From Gemmatimonadota bacterium (GTDB lineage Bacteria > JAAXHH01): a stretch of DNA of 14,526 nt. Under the pieces are notes generated by a model that saw only the letters and a program-made list of their open reading frames with translations, ran no database searches and was not told where the DNA came from. Location of the stretch: assembly GCA_026713285.1 (NCBI GenBank), contig JAPOOT010000325.1, forward strand, positions 1 to 14,526, read 5' to 3'. Made by a program: the position numbers and the translations under genes. Positions 1 to 7,187 of this stretch are shown one piece after another. Each line of letters begins with the position of its first letter. Within the stretch, counting starts at the first letter, position 1.

Positions 1-1
1 C

Positions 2-1192
2 ATGTCGAAGGAAAGATTCGAGCGTACCAAGACCCACGTGAACATCGGCACGATCGGTCACGTGGACCACGGCAAGACGACGTTGACGGCGGCCATCACC
101 AAGGTGCTGGCGGATCAGGGTCTGGCCGAGTTTCAGGATTACGACCAGATCGACAACGCCCCCGAGGAGAAGGAGCGCGGCGTCACCATCAACGTGCACC
201 ACGCCGAATACGAGACCGCCAACCGGCACTACGCCCACGTGGATTGTCCCGGACACGCCGATTACATCAAGAACATGATCACCGGAGCGGCCCAGATGGA
301 CGGCGCCATCCTGGTGGTCTCCGCCGCAGACGGGCCCATGCCCCAGACGCGCGAGCACATCCTGCTGGCCAGGCAGGTCAACGTGCCCGCCATCGTCGTC
401 TTCCTGAACAAGTGCGACCAGGTCGATGACGAGGAGCTCCTCGAACTCGTCGAGCTCGAGGTCAGGGAGCTGCTCTCCTCCTACGATTTCCCCGGCGACG
501 ACATTCCCGTGATCAGGGGGAGCGCCCTGCTGGCCATGGAAGGCGAGGCGGGCTCCGACGCCGCCGCGCCCATCGCCGAACTCATGGAAACCGTGGACGA
601 ATACATCCCCACCCCGGTCAGAGACGAGGACCGGCCCTTCCTCATGCCCGTGGAGGACGTCTTCTCCATTACGGGTAGGGGTACCGTCGGCACCGGACGC
701 GTGGAGAGCGGCGTCATCAACAAGAACGACGAGGTCGAGATCATCGGCATCAAGGACACACGCAAGACCGTCGTCACAGACATCGAGATGTTCCGCAAGT
801 TCCTCGACGACGCCAGGGCGGGCGACAACGTCGGACTGCTCCTGCGCGGAGTGGACAAGGAAGCCCTCGAACGCGGACAGGTCGTCGCCAAGCCCGGGTC
901 CATCACGCCCCATACCAGGTTCAAGGCGCAGGTCTACGTCCTCAAGCAGGAGGAAGGCGGAAGGCATACGCCCTTCTTCAACAACTACAGGCCCCAGTTC
1001 TACTTCCGTACCACGGACGTGACCGGGTCGGTCTCGCTGCCCGCAGGCGTGGAAATGGTCATGCCCGGGGACAACGTCGACATGGAAGTCAATCTCATGC
1101 AGCCCATCGCCATGGACAGGGAACTGCGCTTCGCCATTCGCGAGGGCGGAAGAACCGTCGGCGCGGGCGTCGTCATCGAAGTCATCGAGTAA
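2..1192 (+). CDS. tuf: Translation elongation factor Tu (EF-Tu)
   Basis: GTPase that delivers aminoacyl-tRNA to the ribosomal A site in the cytosol. The 396-residue product has full family length. The G1 P-loop GHVDHGKT is at residues 19-26, the switch I threonine is T62 in RGVTIN, G3 DCPGH at 81-85 includes the catalytic His85, G4 NKCD is at 136-139 and the SAL motif is near 174-176. Domains 2 and 3 follow, to the C-terminal GRTVGAGV. Residues tied to kirromycin response in E. coli (Gln124, Tyr160, Ala375 region) appear conserved as Q125, Y161 and the GAG segment, so no resistance is suggested. It sits 20 bases upstream of rpsJ, the usual str-to-S10 junction. The ATG is at base 2, so its ribosome-binding site lies outside the window. 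Nine of 25 arginines use AGG. Confidence 0.98.
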   Translation: MSKERFERTKTHVNIGTIGHVDHGKTTLTAAITKVLADQGLAEFQDYDQIDNAPEEKERGVTINVHHAEYETANRHYAHVDCPGHADYIKNMITGAAQMDGAILVVSAADGPMPQTREHILLARQVNVPAIVVFLNKCDQVDDEELLELVELEVRELLSSYDFPGDDIPVIRGSALLAMEGEAGSDAAAPIAELMETVDEYIPTPVRDEDRPFLMPVEDVFSITGRGTVGTGRVESGVINKNDEVEIIGIKDTRKTVVTDIEMFRKFLDDARAGDNVGLLLRGVDKEALERGQVVAKPGSITPHTRFKAQVYVLKQEEGGRHTPFFNNYRPQFYFRTTDVTGSVSLPAGVEMVMPGDNVDMEVNLMQPIAMDRELRFAIREGGRTVGAGVVIEVIE

Positions 1193-1212
1193 CAGGGGAG
1201 AAGGAGGCCGCA

Positions 1213-1530
1213 ATGGCCAACCAAACGGATCAGAAGATCAGGATCAGGTTGAAGGCCTGCGACCACGCCATGCTGGACAAATCTGCCAGGGAAATCACCC
1301 AGGCGGCACAGCGGGCCGGCGCCCGGGTCATGGGACCGATACCGCTGCCGACGAAACGAACCGTATATACCGTCCTGCGCTCTCCCTTTATTGACAAGAA
1401 ATCACGGGAACAGTTCGAAACGCGTGTGCACAAGCGGCTTATCGATATCTATGACACGTCACAGCAGACGGTGGACGCGCTCCTCAAGCTGGACCTGCCC
1501 GCCGGCGTGGACGTGGAAATCAGGGTGTAG
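1213..1530 (+). CDS. rpsJ: 30S ribosomal protein S10
   Basis: Small-subunit head protein; in E. coli S10 (NusE) also acts in transcription antitermination with NusB. The 105-residue product has the family core: KIRIRLKACDH near the N-terminus, then GPIPLPTKRTVYTVLRSPFIDKKSREQFE, and a C-terminus of GVDVEIRV. Length matches the usual 102-105. A strong AAGGAGG at 1201-1207 lies five bases before the ATG. It follows tuf by 20 bases, so it is probably cotranscribed with it; there is no room for the long S10 leader that carries L4 control in E. coli. Confidence 0.98.
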   Translation: MANQTDQKIRIRLKACDHAMLDKSAREITQAAQRAGARVMGPIPLPTKRTVYTVLRSPFIDKKSREQFETRVHKRLIDIYDTSQQTVDALLKLDLPAGVDVEIRV

Positions 1531-1541
1531 GAGTTTCTACG

Positions 1542-2174
1542 ATGAGCAGTCTCGACGGACTGATCGGAAGAAAAATCGGGATGAGCCAGGTCTTTGCCGA
1601 GAACGGCGACGCGGTACCTGTCACGGTGATCGAAGCGGGGCCGTGCTACGTCACCCAGGTAAAGACGCTGGAACGGGACGGCTACGAGGCGGCCCAGATC
1701 GGATTCGACCCGAAGAAGGAGAAGCAGACTACCGGACCGCTGAAGGGCCACTTCAAGAAGGCGAAGGTCGATCCGCAGCGGGTCGTTCGCGAGGTCGCGG
1801 TGGACGATGTCCAGTCCTGTGAAACCGGTCAGGTGTTCGGCGCCGGCATTTTCGAGACCGGCGAACTCGTGAACGTGACGGGATATTTCAAGGGACGGGG
1901 ATTCCAGGGCGTCGTCAAGCGACATGGTTTCCGGGGCGGCGACAAGACCCGGGGACAGAGCGACCGCGTGCGCCATCCGGGATCGATCGGACAGAGCGCG
2001 ACGCCGTCCAAGGTTTTCAAGGGAACCCGTATGGGCGGCCGGATGGGCAACAAGCGCGTGACGGTCCGGAACCTGCAGGTAATCGGCGTGGACGCCGAGA
2101 AGAACATCCTACTGGTCAAGGGAGCGGTCCCGGGCCACAGGAACGGATACGTATTGATCAACCGTGCCGGGTAA
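1542..2174 (+). CDS. rplC: 50S ribosomal protein L3
   Basis: Early-assembling 23S rRNA-binding protein near the peptidyl transferase centre. The 210-residue length is normal. It begins with the typical LIGRKIGMSQVF and carries the conserved RHPGSIGQSATPSKVFKGTRMGG segment (about residues 144-167), the extension reaching toward the catalytic centre, then LLVKGAVPGHRNG. By alignment, the E. coli glutamine methylated by PrmB (Gln150) corresponds to Ala153 here, so that modification is not expected at this site. It starts 11 bases after rpsJ. Confidence 0.98.
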   Translation: MSSLDGLIGRKIGMSQVFAENGDAVPVTVIEAGPCYVTQVKTLERDGYEAAQIGFDPKKEKQTTGPLKGHFKKAKVDPQRVVREVAVDDVQSCETGQVFGAGIFETGELVNVTGYFKGRGFQGVVKRHGFRGGDKTRGQSDRVRHPGSIGQSATPSKVFKGTRMGGRMGNKRVTVRNLQVIGVDAEKNILLVKGAVPGHRNGYVLINRAG

Positions 2175-2215
2175 GCATTCGGCGCGGGACCTGGAAGGCT
2201 AAGGTGGGAAAAATC

Positions 2216-2845
2216 ATGCCGGTAGCGAGATTGTTCAACAGCGACGGGACGGAACAGGGTCGGATCGATCTTGAAGAATCGGTCTTCGGCATATCCGCCA
2301 ACGCCCACGCCATGTATGAAGCCGAGAAAATGTACCGTGCCAACCAGCGCCAGGGAACGGCCAGCGCGCAAACCCGGTCGGAAGTGTCCTATACCGGCAA
2401 GAAGATGTTTCGGCAGAAGGGCCTTGGCCGGGCGCGCATGGGCTCCCGACGGTCCCCGACCCGCATCGGGGGTGGCAGGGCTCACGGGCCCACGCCCCGC
2501 AGTTACCGTTACGAGATCCCGAAAAAGGTGCGGCGGCTCGCGCTGAAGTCCGTGCTTTCGACGCGGGCGCAGAGCGGTTCGGTACTCGTAATCGATTCGC
2601 TTGAGTTCGATGCGCCCAGGACCCGGCAGATGGTTTCCGTGCTTTCGAACATGCGCGTGAACGACCGGAAGTGCCTGGTCCTCATGGACCGGAACGACGA
2701 CGCCGTGTACAAGTCATGTCGGAACATTCCCGACGTGCGCATCAACGTGGCCTCGGACGCTCACGTGCATGAGATACTGCGCAGCGAATGCCTGATCTTT
2801 ACCCGCGAGGGGCTGAAGCAGGTAGAGGAGGCGTTGAAATCATGA
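2216..2845 (+). CDS. rplD: 50S ribosomal protein L4
   Basis: 23S rRNA-binding protein whose internal loop lines the exit tunnel; in E. coli it also represses the S10 operon. I start at the ATG giving MPVARLFNSDG (209 residues) because AAGGTGGG at 2201-2208 is well spaced before it. An in-frame GTG at 2204 (213 residues, AAGG upstream) is the alternative. The tunnel loop reads RQKGLGRARMGSRRSPTRIGG; most bacteria have Thr where the Leu of GLGRAR stands. PKKVRRLALKS and the C-terminal globular fold follow. The stop overlaps the rplW start as ATGA, implying translational coupling. Confidence 0.95.
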   Translation: MPVARLFNSDGTEQGRIDLEESVFGISANAHAMYEAEKMYRANQRQGTASAQTRSEVSYTGKKMFRQKGLGRARMGSRRSPTRIGGGRAHGPTPRSYRYEIPKKVRRLALKSVLSTRAQSGSVLVIDSLEFDAPRTRQMVSVLSNMRVNDRKCLVLMDRNDDAVYKSCRNIPDVRINVASDAHVHEILRSECLIFTREGLKQVEEALKS

Positions 2846-3135
2846 CGAAAGAACCGCGCGCCGTCGTGGCGCGGCCCCTGGTAACGGAAAAGAACCATGT
2901 CCTTCAGGAAGAGCAGAACAAATACGTGTTCGAAGTGGCCAGGGATGTGAACAAACTGGAAATCAAACGGGCCATCGAGGAGATTTTCGACGTACGGGTC
3001 GAGTCCGTGCGCACGCTTCGCATGAAGGGCAAGGTGAAGCGTCTCGGCCGTTTCGAGGGCCGGCGTCCCGACTGGAAGAAGGCCATCGTGAAACTAGCCG
3101 ACGGAGACATGATCGACCTGTACACGAGCGCTTGA
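2842..3135 (+). CDS. rplW: 50S ribosomal protein L23
   Basis: Exit-rim protein and docking site for trigger factor, SRP and the Sec translocon. The 97-residue product starts MTKEPRAVVARPLVTEKN. Glu16 in VTEK corresponds to E. coli Glu18, the trigger-factor and SRP contact. The family segment KGKVKRLGRFEGRRPDWKKAIVKL is intact. The ATG overlaps the rplD stop by four bases, and AGGAGG at 2826-2831 lies ten bases upstream. A longer in-frame reading from 2788 runs inside rplD and lacks family similarity before this methionine, so I reject it. A 95-base gap with repeats follows. Confidence 0.97.
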   Translation: MTKEPRAVVARPLVTEKNHVLQEEQNKYVFEVARDVNKLEIKRAIEEIFDVRVESVRTLRMKGKVKRLGRFEGRRPDWKKAIVKLADGDMIDLYTSA

Positions 3136-3139
3136 TTAC

Positions 3140-3173
3140 CCGGGCGTGCCCGGTCACGCCCGGGCACGCCCGG
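3140..3173 (+). repeat. Perfect 14-bp inverted repeat in the rplW-rplB gap
   Basis: The arms are CCGGGCGTGCCCGG at 3140-3153 and its exact reverse complement at 3160-3173, with a six-base loop. Each arm is also self-complementary (CCGGGC and GCCCGG around two bases). The same stretch can be read as three 10-base units ending in CCCGG (3144-3153, 3154-3163, 3164-3173). Only three T residues follow, so a strong intrinsic terminator is unlikely; attenuation, RNA processing or a neutral repeat are all possible. Confidence 0.8.
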
Positions 3174-3230
3174 TTTCCCTGGCCGCGCCTGGCGCGTGTC
3201 CGGGCCGGCGCATGAAGAGGAAGACGAGCT

Positions 3231-4055
3231 ATGGCGGTACGTACATTCAGACCCAAGACACCCGGCCAGCGGTTCAAGACCGTAGCCTCCTTCAAGGAGA
3301 TCACGAAGGAGACGCCGGAGTCCTCCCTGGTCCGTCCCCTGAAGAAGTCGGGCGGCCGGAACAACCTGGGACGCATGACCGCCCGGCACCGCGGTGGCGG
3401 GCACAAGCGGCGATACCGGGTCATCGACTTCCGGCGCGACAAGGTCGACATCCCGGCCAGGGTACATGCCATCGAGTACGATCCGAACCGTTCGGCGCGC
3501 ATTGCGCTGCTGTACTACGCGGACGGCGAGAAACGCTATATTCTCGCGCCTCACGGCCTGGCGGTGGGACATACGGTCACGTCCGGCAGCCGGTCCGAGA
3601 TCCGGAGCGGCAACCATATGCCGCTGGAGGACATACCCCTGGGAACCATGCTGCACAACATCGAACTTTCACCGGGGCGCGGGGGCCAGCTCGTGCGCTC
3701 CGCCGGCGGAGCCGCCCAGTTGATGTCGCGAGACGGCGGCTTTGCCCAGTTGCGCCTGCCTTCCGGAGAAATCAGGCGGGTACCCGTTGCGTGCTCCGCC
3801 ACGATCGGCCAGGTAGGCAATACGGATCACGAGAACATATCGCTCGGCAAGGCCGGACGCTCCCGCTGGCTGGGGCGGCGCGGCTATTCCCGCGGTGTGG
3901 CGAAGAACCCCGTGGATCACCCCATGGGCGGCGGAGAAGGCAAGAGTTCGGGTGGACGGCATCCCGTGACTCCGTGGGGAAAGAAGACCAAGGGGCTGCG
4001 GACGCGGAAGAAGAACAAGAAATCGGATACGCTGATCATCAAGCGGCGAAAATAG
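3231..4055 (+). CDS. rplB: 50S ribosomal protein L2
   Basis: Large primary 23S rRNA-binding protein needed for subunit joining and peptidyl transferase assembly. The 274-residue length is standard. Visible hallmarks are GGRNNLGRMTARHRGGGHKRRYR (41-63), SGNHMPLEDIPLGTMLHNIE, the SH3-like half containing RLPSGEIRRV, and NPVDHPMGGGEGKSSGGRHPVTPWG (226-250). His230 matches the functionally important E. coli His229. The C-terminus is highly basic (KTKGLRTRKKNKKSD). AGAGGAAG at about 3216-3223 serves the ATG. Confidence 0.98.
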   Translation: MAVRTFRPKTPGQRFKTVASFKEITKETPESSLVRPLKKSGGRNNLGRMTARHRGGGHKRRYRVIDFRRDKVDIPARVHAIEYDPNRSARIALLYYADGEKRYILAPHGLAVGHTVTSGSRSEIRSGNHMPLEDIPLGTMLHNIELSPGRGGQLVRSAGGAAQLMSRDGGFAQLRLPSGEIRRVPVACSATIGQVGNTDHENISLGKAGRSRWLGRRGYSRGVAKNPVDHPMGGGEGKSSGGRHPVTPWGKKTKGLRTRKKNKKSDTLIIKRRK

Positions 4056-4081
4056 TCAAGGGAACTTTGCGGGAGGCGATG

Positions 4082-4369
4082 ATGAGTCGTTCGGTCAAAA
4101 AAGGACCGTACATCGACGGTAACGTCAAGAAGAAGGTCGACGAACTGAATCGTACCGGTGAGAAGCGGGTGGTCCGCACCTGGGCCCGCGCTTGCACGAT
4201 CACGCCGGACTTCGTCGGTCATACCCTGGCCATTCACAACGGCAACAAGTTCATACCGGTCTACATCTCGGAGAACATGGTTGGCCACAAACTGGGTGAA
4301 TTCGCGCCGACGCGCACCTACCGCGGGCACAGCGGACGGGTCACGGAGCGGTCTACACAACTGAAGTAA
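4082..4369 (+). CDS. rpsS: 30S ribosomal protein S19
   Basis: Head protein that pairs with S13 and contacts the A-site region. The 95-residue product begins MSRSVKKGPYIDGNVKKKVDELN and ends TRTYRGHSGRVTERSTQLK; the HNGNKFIPVYISENMVGHKLGEFAPTRTY core is typical. Two ATGs are adjacent (4079 and 4082). I choose the second because GGGAGG at 4071-4076 is then five bases upstream rather than two. The frame stays open upstream across rplB to about 3146, but that part is not S19-like. Confidence 0.97.
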   Translation: MSRSVKKGPYIDGNVKKKVDELNRTGEKRVVRTWARACTITPDFVGHTLAIHNGNKFIPVYISENMVGHKLGEFAPTRTYRGHSGRVTERSTQLK

Positions 4370-4399
4370 ACCGGCTTTGACGAAGGGGAGAGCATAGCG

Positions 4400-4738
4400 A
4401 TGGAAGCCCGTGCAACTGCGCGGCAGGTACGCGGCTCGGCACGCAAGATGCGCCAGGTGGCGGACATGATCCGCGGCCGGACCGTTCAGGAAGCGCTGAA
4501 CATACTGCAATTCGTACCCAAGGCATGCGCCCGGCCTATCGAAAAGACCGTGCGGTCCGCCACGGCGAACGCCTTGAATGTCGACGACGAGCATACGCTG
4601 GATATCGAGGACCTGAAGATCAAGACCGTTTTCATCGACGGCGGACCGGTCATGAAACGCATCCATTACGGCCCCAGGGGCAGCGCTTCCACGATTCGGA
4701 AACGCACCAGCCATATCACCGTGGTGGTCGCGGACTAA
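4400..4738 (+). CDS. rplV: 50S ribosomal protein L22
   Basis: Binds all 23S domains; its beta-hairpin forms part of the exit-tunnel constriction and the macrolide pocket. At 112 residues it has normal length. The N-terminal helix region RQVRGSARKMRQVADMIRG and the C-terminal RKRTSHITVVV are typical. The hairpin tip after MKR (85-87) reads IHYGPRGSASTI, where most bacteria have a PRA-x-GRA-type sequence. The usual Arg of GRA is Ser95 and flanking basic residues are fewer. The frame is clean, so this looks like real divergence. GGGGAG near 4385-4390 precedes the ATG. Confidence 0.97.
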   Translation: MEARATARQVRGSARKMRQVADMIRGRTVQEALNILQFVPKACARPIEKTVRSATANALNVDDEHTLDIEDLKIKTVFIDGGPVMKRIHYGPRGSASTIRKRTSHITVVVAD

Positions 4739-4806
4739 CCTGGCCTGGACCGGGCTGGCGCGGACGGGCCATTTACCGGGAAGTTCCGACAACAGGAGTT
4801 GACGAC

Positions 4807-5475
4807 GTGGGTCAGAAAACACATCCGATCGGTTTTCGTCTTGGCGTGATCAAGACCTGGCAGTCCAACTGGTATTCCGACAAGAACATGGCGGAATTGC
4901 TCCAGGAGGACCTCATGATCCGCCGTTACGTCAAGAGCCGCCTTACGCGGGCCGGCATCTCGAAGGTCGAAATCGAACGAGCGCCGCAGAAGGCCACCAT
5001 AACGATTCACACCGCCCGGCCCGGCATCGTGATCGGACGCAAGGGCGCGGAAGTGGACAAGCTCAGAGACGAACTCCAGCACCTGACCGGGAAAGAGATC
5101 TACATCAATATACAGGAAATCCGCCGTCCGGAACTGGATGCCCAGCTTATCGGCGACAGCATAGCGCGGCAGATCGAACAGCGGATCAGTTTCAGAAGGG
5201 CCATGAAGAAATCCATCACCGCGGCCATGCGCATGGGCGCCGAGGGTATCAAGATTACCTGCGGCGGCCGGCTCGGCGGCGCGGAAATGTCCCGGTCCGA
5301 ATCTTTCAACGACGGACGCGTACCGCTGCACACGCTCCGGGCAGACATCGATTACGCCCGGTCCACCGCCCATACCACCTACGGGTGTATCGGCATCAAG
5401 GTGTGGATCTGCAAGGGCGAGATCATCAAGGGCGAAGAAACGCAATCTGGAACTGGCCGGGAATCGACGGTTTGA
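4807..5475 (+). CDS. rpsC: 30S ribosomal protein S3
   Basis: mRNA-entry protein with helicase function together with S4 and S5. I start at a GTG giving MGQKTHPIGFRLGVIKTWQSNW (222 residues), the invariant family N-terminus, with AGGAG at 4794-4798 eight bases upstream. The open frame continues upstream into rplV but is not S3-like. The KH domain shows GIVIGRKGAEVDKL, with GRKG at 77-80. Basic residues R130, R131 and K134 match the entry-tunnel helicase region of E. coli (R131, R132, K135). The C-terminal domain has GGRLGGAEMSRSE and GCIGIKVWICKGE. Confidence 0.97.
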   Translation: MGQKTHPIGFRLGVIKTWQSNWYSDKNMAELLQEDLMIRRYVKSRLTRAGISKVEIERAPQKATITIHTARPGIVIGRKGAEVDKLRDELQHLTGKEIYINIQEIRRPELDAQLIGDSIARQIEQRISFRRAMKKSITAAMRMGAEGIKITCGGRLGGAEMSRSESFNDGRVPLHTLRADIDYARSTAHTTYGCIGIKVWICKGEIIKGEETQSGTGRESTV

Positions 5476-5533
5476 GTCGGTTGGTTGAGCGTGTCGGGTT
5501 CAGAGACAAGGTATCATTCGAGGAGACATCGAG

Positions 5534-5950
5534 ATGTTAATGCCGAAGCGATTGAAATACCGGAAGCAACAGCGCGGCCGTATGACGGGCATCGCAACGC
5601 GCGGCGCCACGCTGGAATTCGGAGATTACGGTATTCAAGCGCTCGAGCCCGGCTGGATCACCAACCGGCAGATCGAAGCGGCTCGTATCGCGATGGTCCA
5701 TCACATGCGGCGCGGCGGCAAAGTCTGGATCAGGGTATTTCCGGACAAGGTGCTCACGGAAAAACCCGCTGAAACGCGCATGGGCAAGGGGAAGGGCAGT
5801 CCCACCGGAAACTGGGTGGCCGTGGTGAAGCCGGGACGCATCCTCTTCGAACTGAGGGGCGTGGCCTCCGATATGGCCAGGGAATCCATCGCACTGGCCC
5901 AGCAGAAGCTGTCGATCAAGACCCGCCTGGTTACACGCGAGGATCTTTAG
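5534..5950 (+). CDS. rplP: 50S ribosomal protein L16
   Basis: Late-assembling protein that helps shape the A-site side of the peptidyl transferase centre. It has 138 residues, the usual length, starting MLMPKRLKYRKQQRGR. AGGAG at 5521-5525 is eight bases before the ATG. The conserved loop KPAETRMGKGKGSP (77-90) includes Arg82, equivalent to the E. coli arginine that is hydroxylated (Arg81). FELRGVASDMARESIALAQQKLSIKTR closes the fold. The 58-base gap before it shows nothing beyond the binding site. Confidence 0.98.
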   Translation: MLMPKRLKYRKQQRGRMTGIATRGATLEFGDYGIQALEPGWITNRQIEAARIAMVHHMRRGGKVWIRVFPDKVLTEKPAETRMGKGKGSPTGNWVAVVKPGRILFELRGVASDMARESIALAQQKLSIKTRLVTREDL

Positions 5951-5977
5951 CGGGTCTGATCCCGAGGAAGGGAAGTG

Positions 5978-6238
5978 ATGAAACTATACGAGCTTCGGCA
6001 ATTGTCCGTACCGGAACTGCATGATCGGGTGGCCGAACTGAAGGAAGAGATCTTCAACCTGAATTTTCAAAAAGCGACGCGGCAGATGACGGATGCCAAG
6101 CGCATTTCGTCGTCGCGCCGGGAAATCGCCCGGATTCTCACGCTCCTGAACGAGGATGATCTCGACATCCGATCCATCCAGGCGGCGGACAATCAGAATC
6201 GGGCAGACGGACAGAGTGATCCGGGAGATGACGCATGA
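5978..6238 (+). CDS. rpmC: 50S ribosomal protein L29 with acidic C-terminal tail
   Basis: Small helical protein at the tunnel exit next to L23, part of the trigger-factor and SRP docking area. The family core is MKLYELRQLSVPELHDRVAELKEEIFNLNFQKATRQ followed by DAKRISSSRREIARILTLL. The preceding GTG codon (5975) is in frame, but the ATG fits the family N-terminus, with GAGGAAGGGA at 5964-5973 upstream. At 86 residues it is about 20 longer than most L29; residues 61-86 are acidic and Gln/Asn-rich and look disordered. The stop overlaps the rpsQ start as ATGA, so the tail may simply extend the frame to keep coupling. Confidence 0.95.
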   Translation: MKLYELRQLSVPELHDRVAELKEEIFNLNFQKATRQMTDAKRISSSRREIARILTLLNEDDLDIRSIQAADNQNRADGQSDPGDDA

Positions 6239-6498
6239 AGGAGCGGGGACACAGAAAGAACCGCGTGGGACGCGTGCTGAGCAACAAGATGGAAAAGACC
6301 GTCACCATCGCCGTGGAACGGACGGTGAAGCATCCCATGTACGGCAGGTATGTGCGGCGCACGACCAAGCTGACGGTCCATGACGAAGAGCAGACGTGCC
6401 GGATCGGCGACATCGTCCGGGTGACGGAAACACGTCCGTTGAGCAAGACAAAGCGCTGGCGCTTGACCGAGGTCGTCCAGCGCGCGGTACAGGTCTAG
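6235..6498 (+). CDS. rpsQ: 30S ribosomal protein S17
   Basis: Primary 16S rRNA-binding protein with an OB fold, important for early 30S assembly. The 87-residue product contains KNRVGRVLSNKMEKTVTIAVER, HPMYGRYVRRTTKLTVHDEE, and the motif IGDIVRVTETRPLSKTKRWRL that defines the family. The start codon overlaps the rpmC stop by four bases and a GGGAG lies about eight bases upstream inside rpmC, so the pair is probably translated in a coupled way. The gap after it (46 bases) marks the S10-to-spc junction; I see no terminator there. Confidence 0.97.
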   Translation: MKERGHRKNRVGRVLSNKMEKTVTIAVERTVKHPMYGRYVRRTTKLTVHDEEQTCRIGDIVRVTETRPLSKTKRWRLTEVVQRAVQV

Positions 6499-6544
6499 TT
6501 TTCCGGTGGCAGAAACGGAAGACGGTGAACGGGACGGAACCTAG

Positions 6545-6913
6545 ATGATACAAGAATATACCTGGCTGAACGTAGCCGACAACACGGGCGCCCGGCAGGT
6601 TCGATGCATCAAGGTCCTGGGTGGAACAGGCCGGCGGTACGCCAGTGTGGGCGACCGGTTCGTGGCATCGGTGAAGGAAGCCTCGCCCGGCGGTTCGGTT
6701 AAGAAGGGCGAAGTGGTCAAGGCCGTGGTCGTGCGCGTCCGCAAAGAAGTGCGGCGCCGGGACGGGTCCTACATCCGTTTCGACGAGAACGCGGCCGTGC
6801 TGATCGATGACCAGGGCGAACCAAGGGGCACGCGCATATTCGGCCCCGTCGCCCGGGAACTGCGCGAACGGGAGTACACCCGGATCGTCTCACTCGCCCC
6901 GGAGGTCCTTTAG
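6545..6913 (+). CDS. rplN: 50S ribosomal protein L14
   Basis: Beta-barrel protein at the subunit interface that contacts 16S helix 14 and is the docking site of the silencing factor RsfS. The sequence follows the E. coli protein almost end to end: MIQEYTWLNVADNTGARQVRCIKVLGG at the N-terminus, GEVVKAVVVRVRKEVRRRDGSYIRFDENA in the middle, and GTRIFGPVARELRE-REYTRIVSLAPEVL at the end, 122 residues. The Shine-Dalgarno is weak (GGGACGGA around 6531-6538). It opens the spc-type block. Confidence 0.98.
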   Translation: MIQEYTWLNVADNTGARQVRCIKVLGGTGRRYASVGDRFVASVKEASPGGSVKKGEVVKAVVVRVRKEVRRRDGSYIRFDENAAVLIDDQGEPRGTRIFGPVARELREREYTRIVSLAPEVL

Positions 6914-6949
6914 GGTCCGCGACCCGGAGGAACGGGAAGGAGCAGCAGA

Positions 6950-7174
6950 ATGCACGTCAAAAAGGGCGATACCGTGGTGGTGCTCACCGGTGATACCCGC
7001 GGCAAGACCGGAAGAGTGTTGAAAGTGCTGCCGGAGAAGAACAGGGTGATCGTGGAAGGCCTGAATTTCGTCATGCGCCATACACGGCCCACCCAGACCA
7101 ATCCACAGGGCGGCCGTCTCGAGAGAGAAGCCCCTATCCATGCATCCAATGTGAAAGTAATCGCCGAAGGATAA
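6950..7174 (+). CDS. rplX: 50S ribosomal protein L24, short form
   Basis: Assembly-initiating 23S-binding protein near the tunnel exit. The N-terminal KOW domain is clear: HVKKGDTVVVLTGDTRGKTGRVLKVLPEKNRVIVEGLNFV, then GGRLEREAPIHASNVKVIAEG. The protein stops at residue 74, where most bacterial L24 proteins (about 100-105 residues) continue for some 30 more. Only 13 bases separate the stop from rplE, and the missing segment is not visible in another frame there, so it is a genuinely short form rather than a frameshift. AAGGAG at 6937-6942 supports the ATG. Confidence 0.95.
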   Translation: MHVKKGDTVVVLTGDTRGKTGRVLKVLPEKNRVIVEGLNFVMRHTRPTQTNPQGGRLEREAPIHASNVKVIAEG

Positions 7175-7187
7175 CGGGAATACGAGC

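Noticed and set aside
1391..1420. TTGACA, a promoter -35 like sequence inside rpsJ
   Set aside because: No suitable -10 element follows at the right distance, and it lies in conserved codons of S10 (FIDKKS).
2904..3656. A 250-codon minus-strand frame over rplW and rplB
   Set aside because: Overlaps two conserved genes and has shadow-like composition.
3146..4369. A 407-codon + strand frame spanning the rplB region and ending with S19
   Set aside because: Only the last 95 codons are S19. The rest overlaps rplB in another frame, lacks family similarity, and S19 has its own start with GGGAGG.
4525..4806. Upstream extension of the S3 frame through rplV
   Set aside because: The extra 94 codons do not resemble S3 and overlap rplV; the GTG at 4807 gives the invariant MGQKTHPIGFRLG start.
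3917..4822. A 301-codon minus-strand frame over rplB, rpsS and rplV
   Set aside because: Antisense to three well-defined ribosomal genes, with no recognisable domain.
6499..6544. TTTT right after the rpsQ stop as a possible terminator
   Set aside because: No GC-rich inverted repeat precedes the T run; the bases before it are the end of rpsQ.
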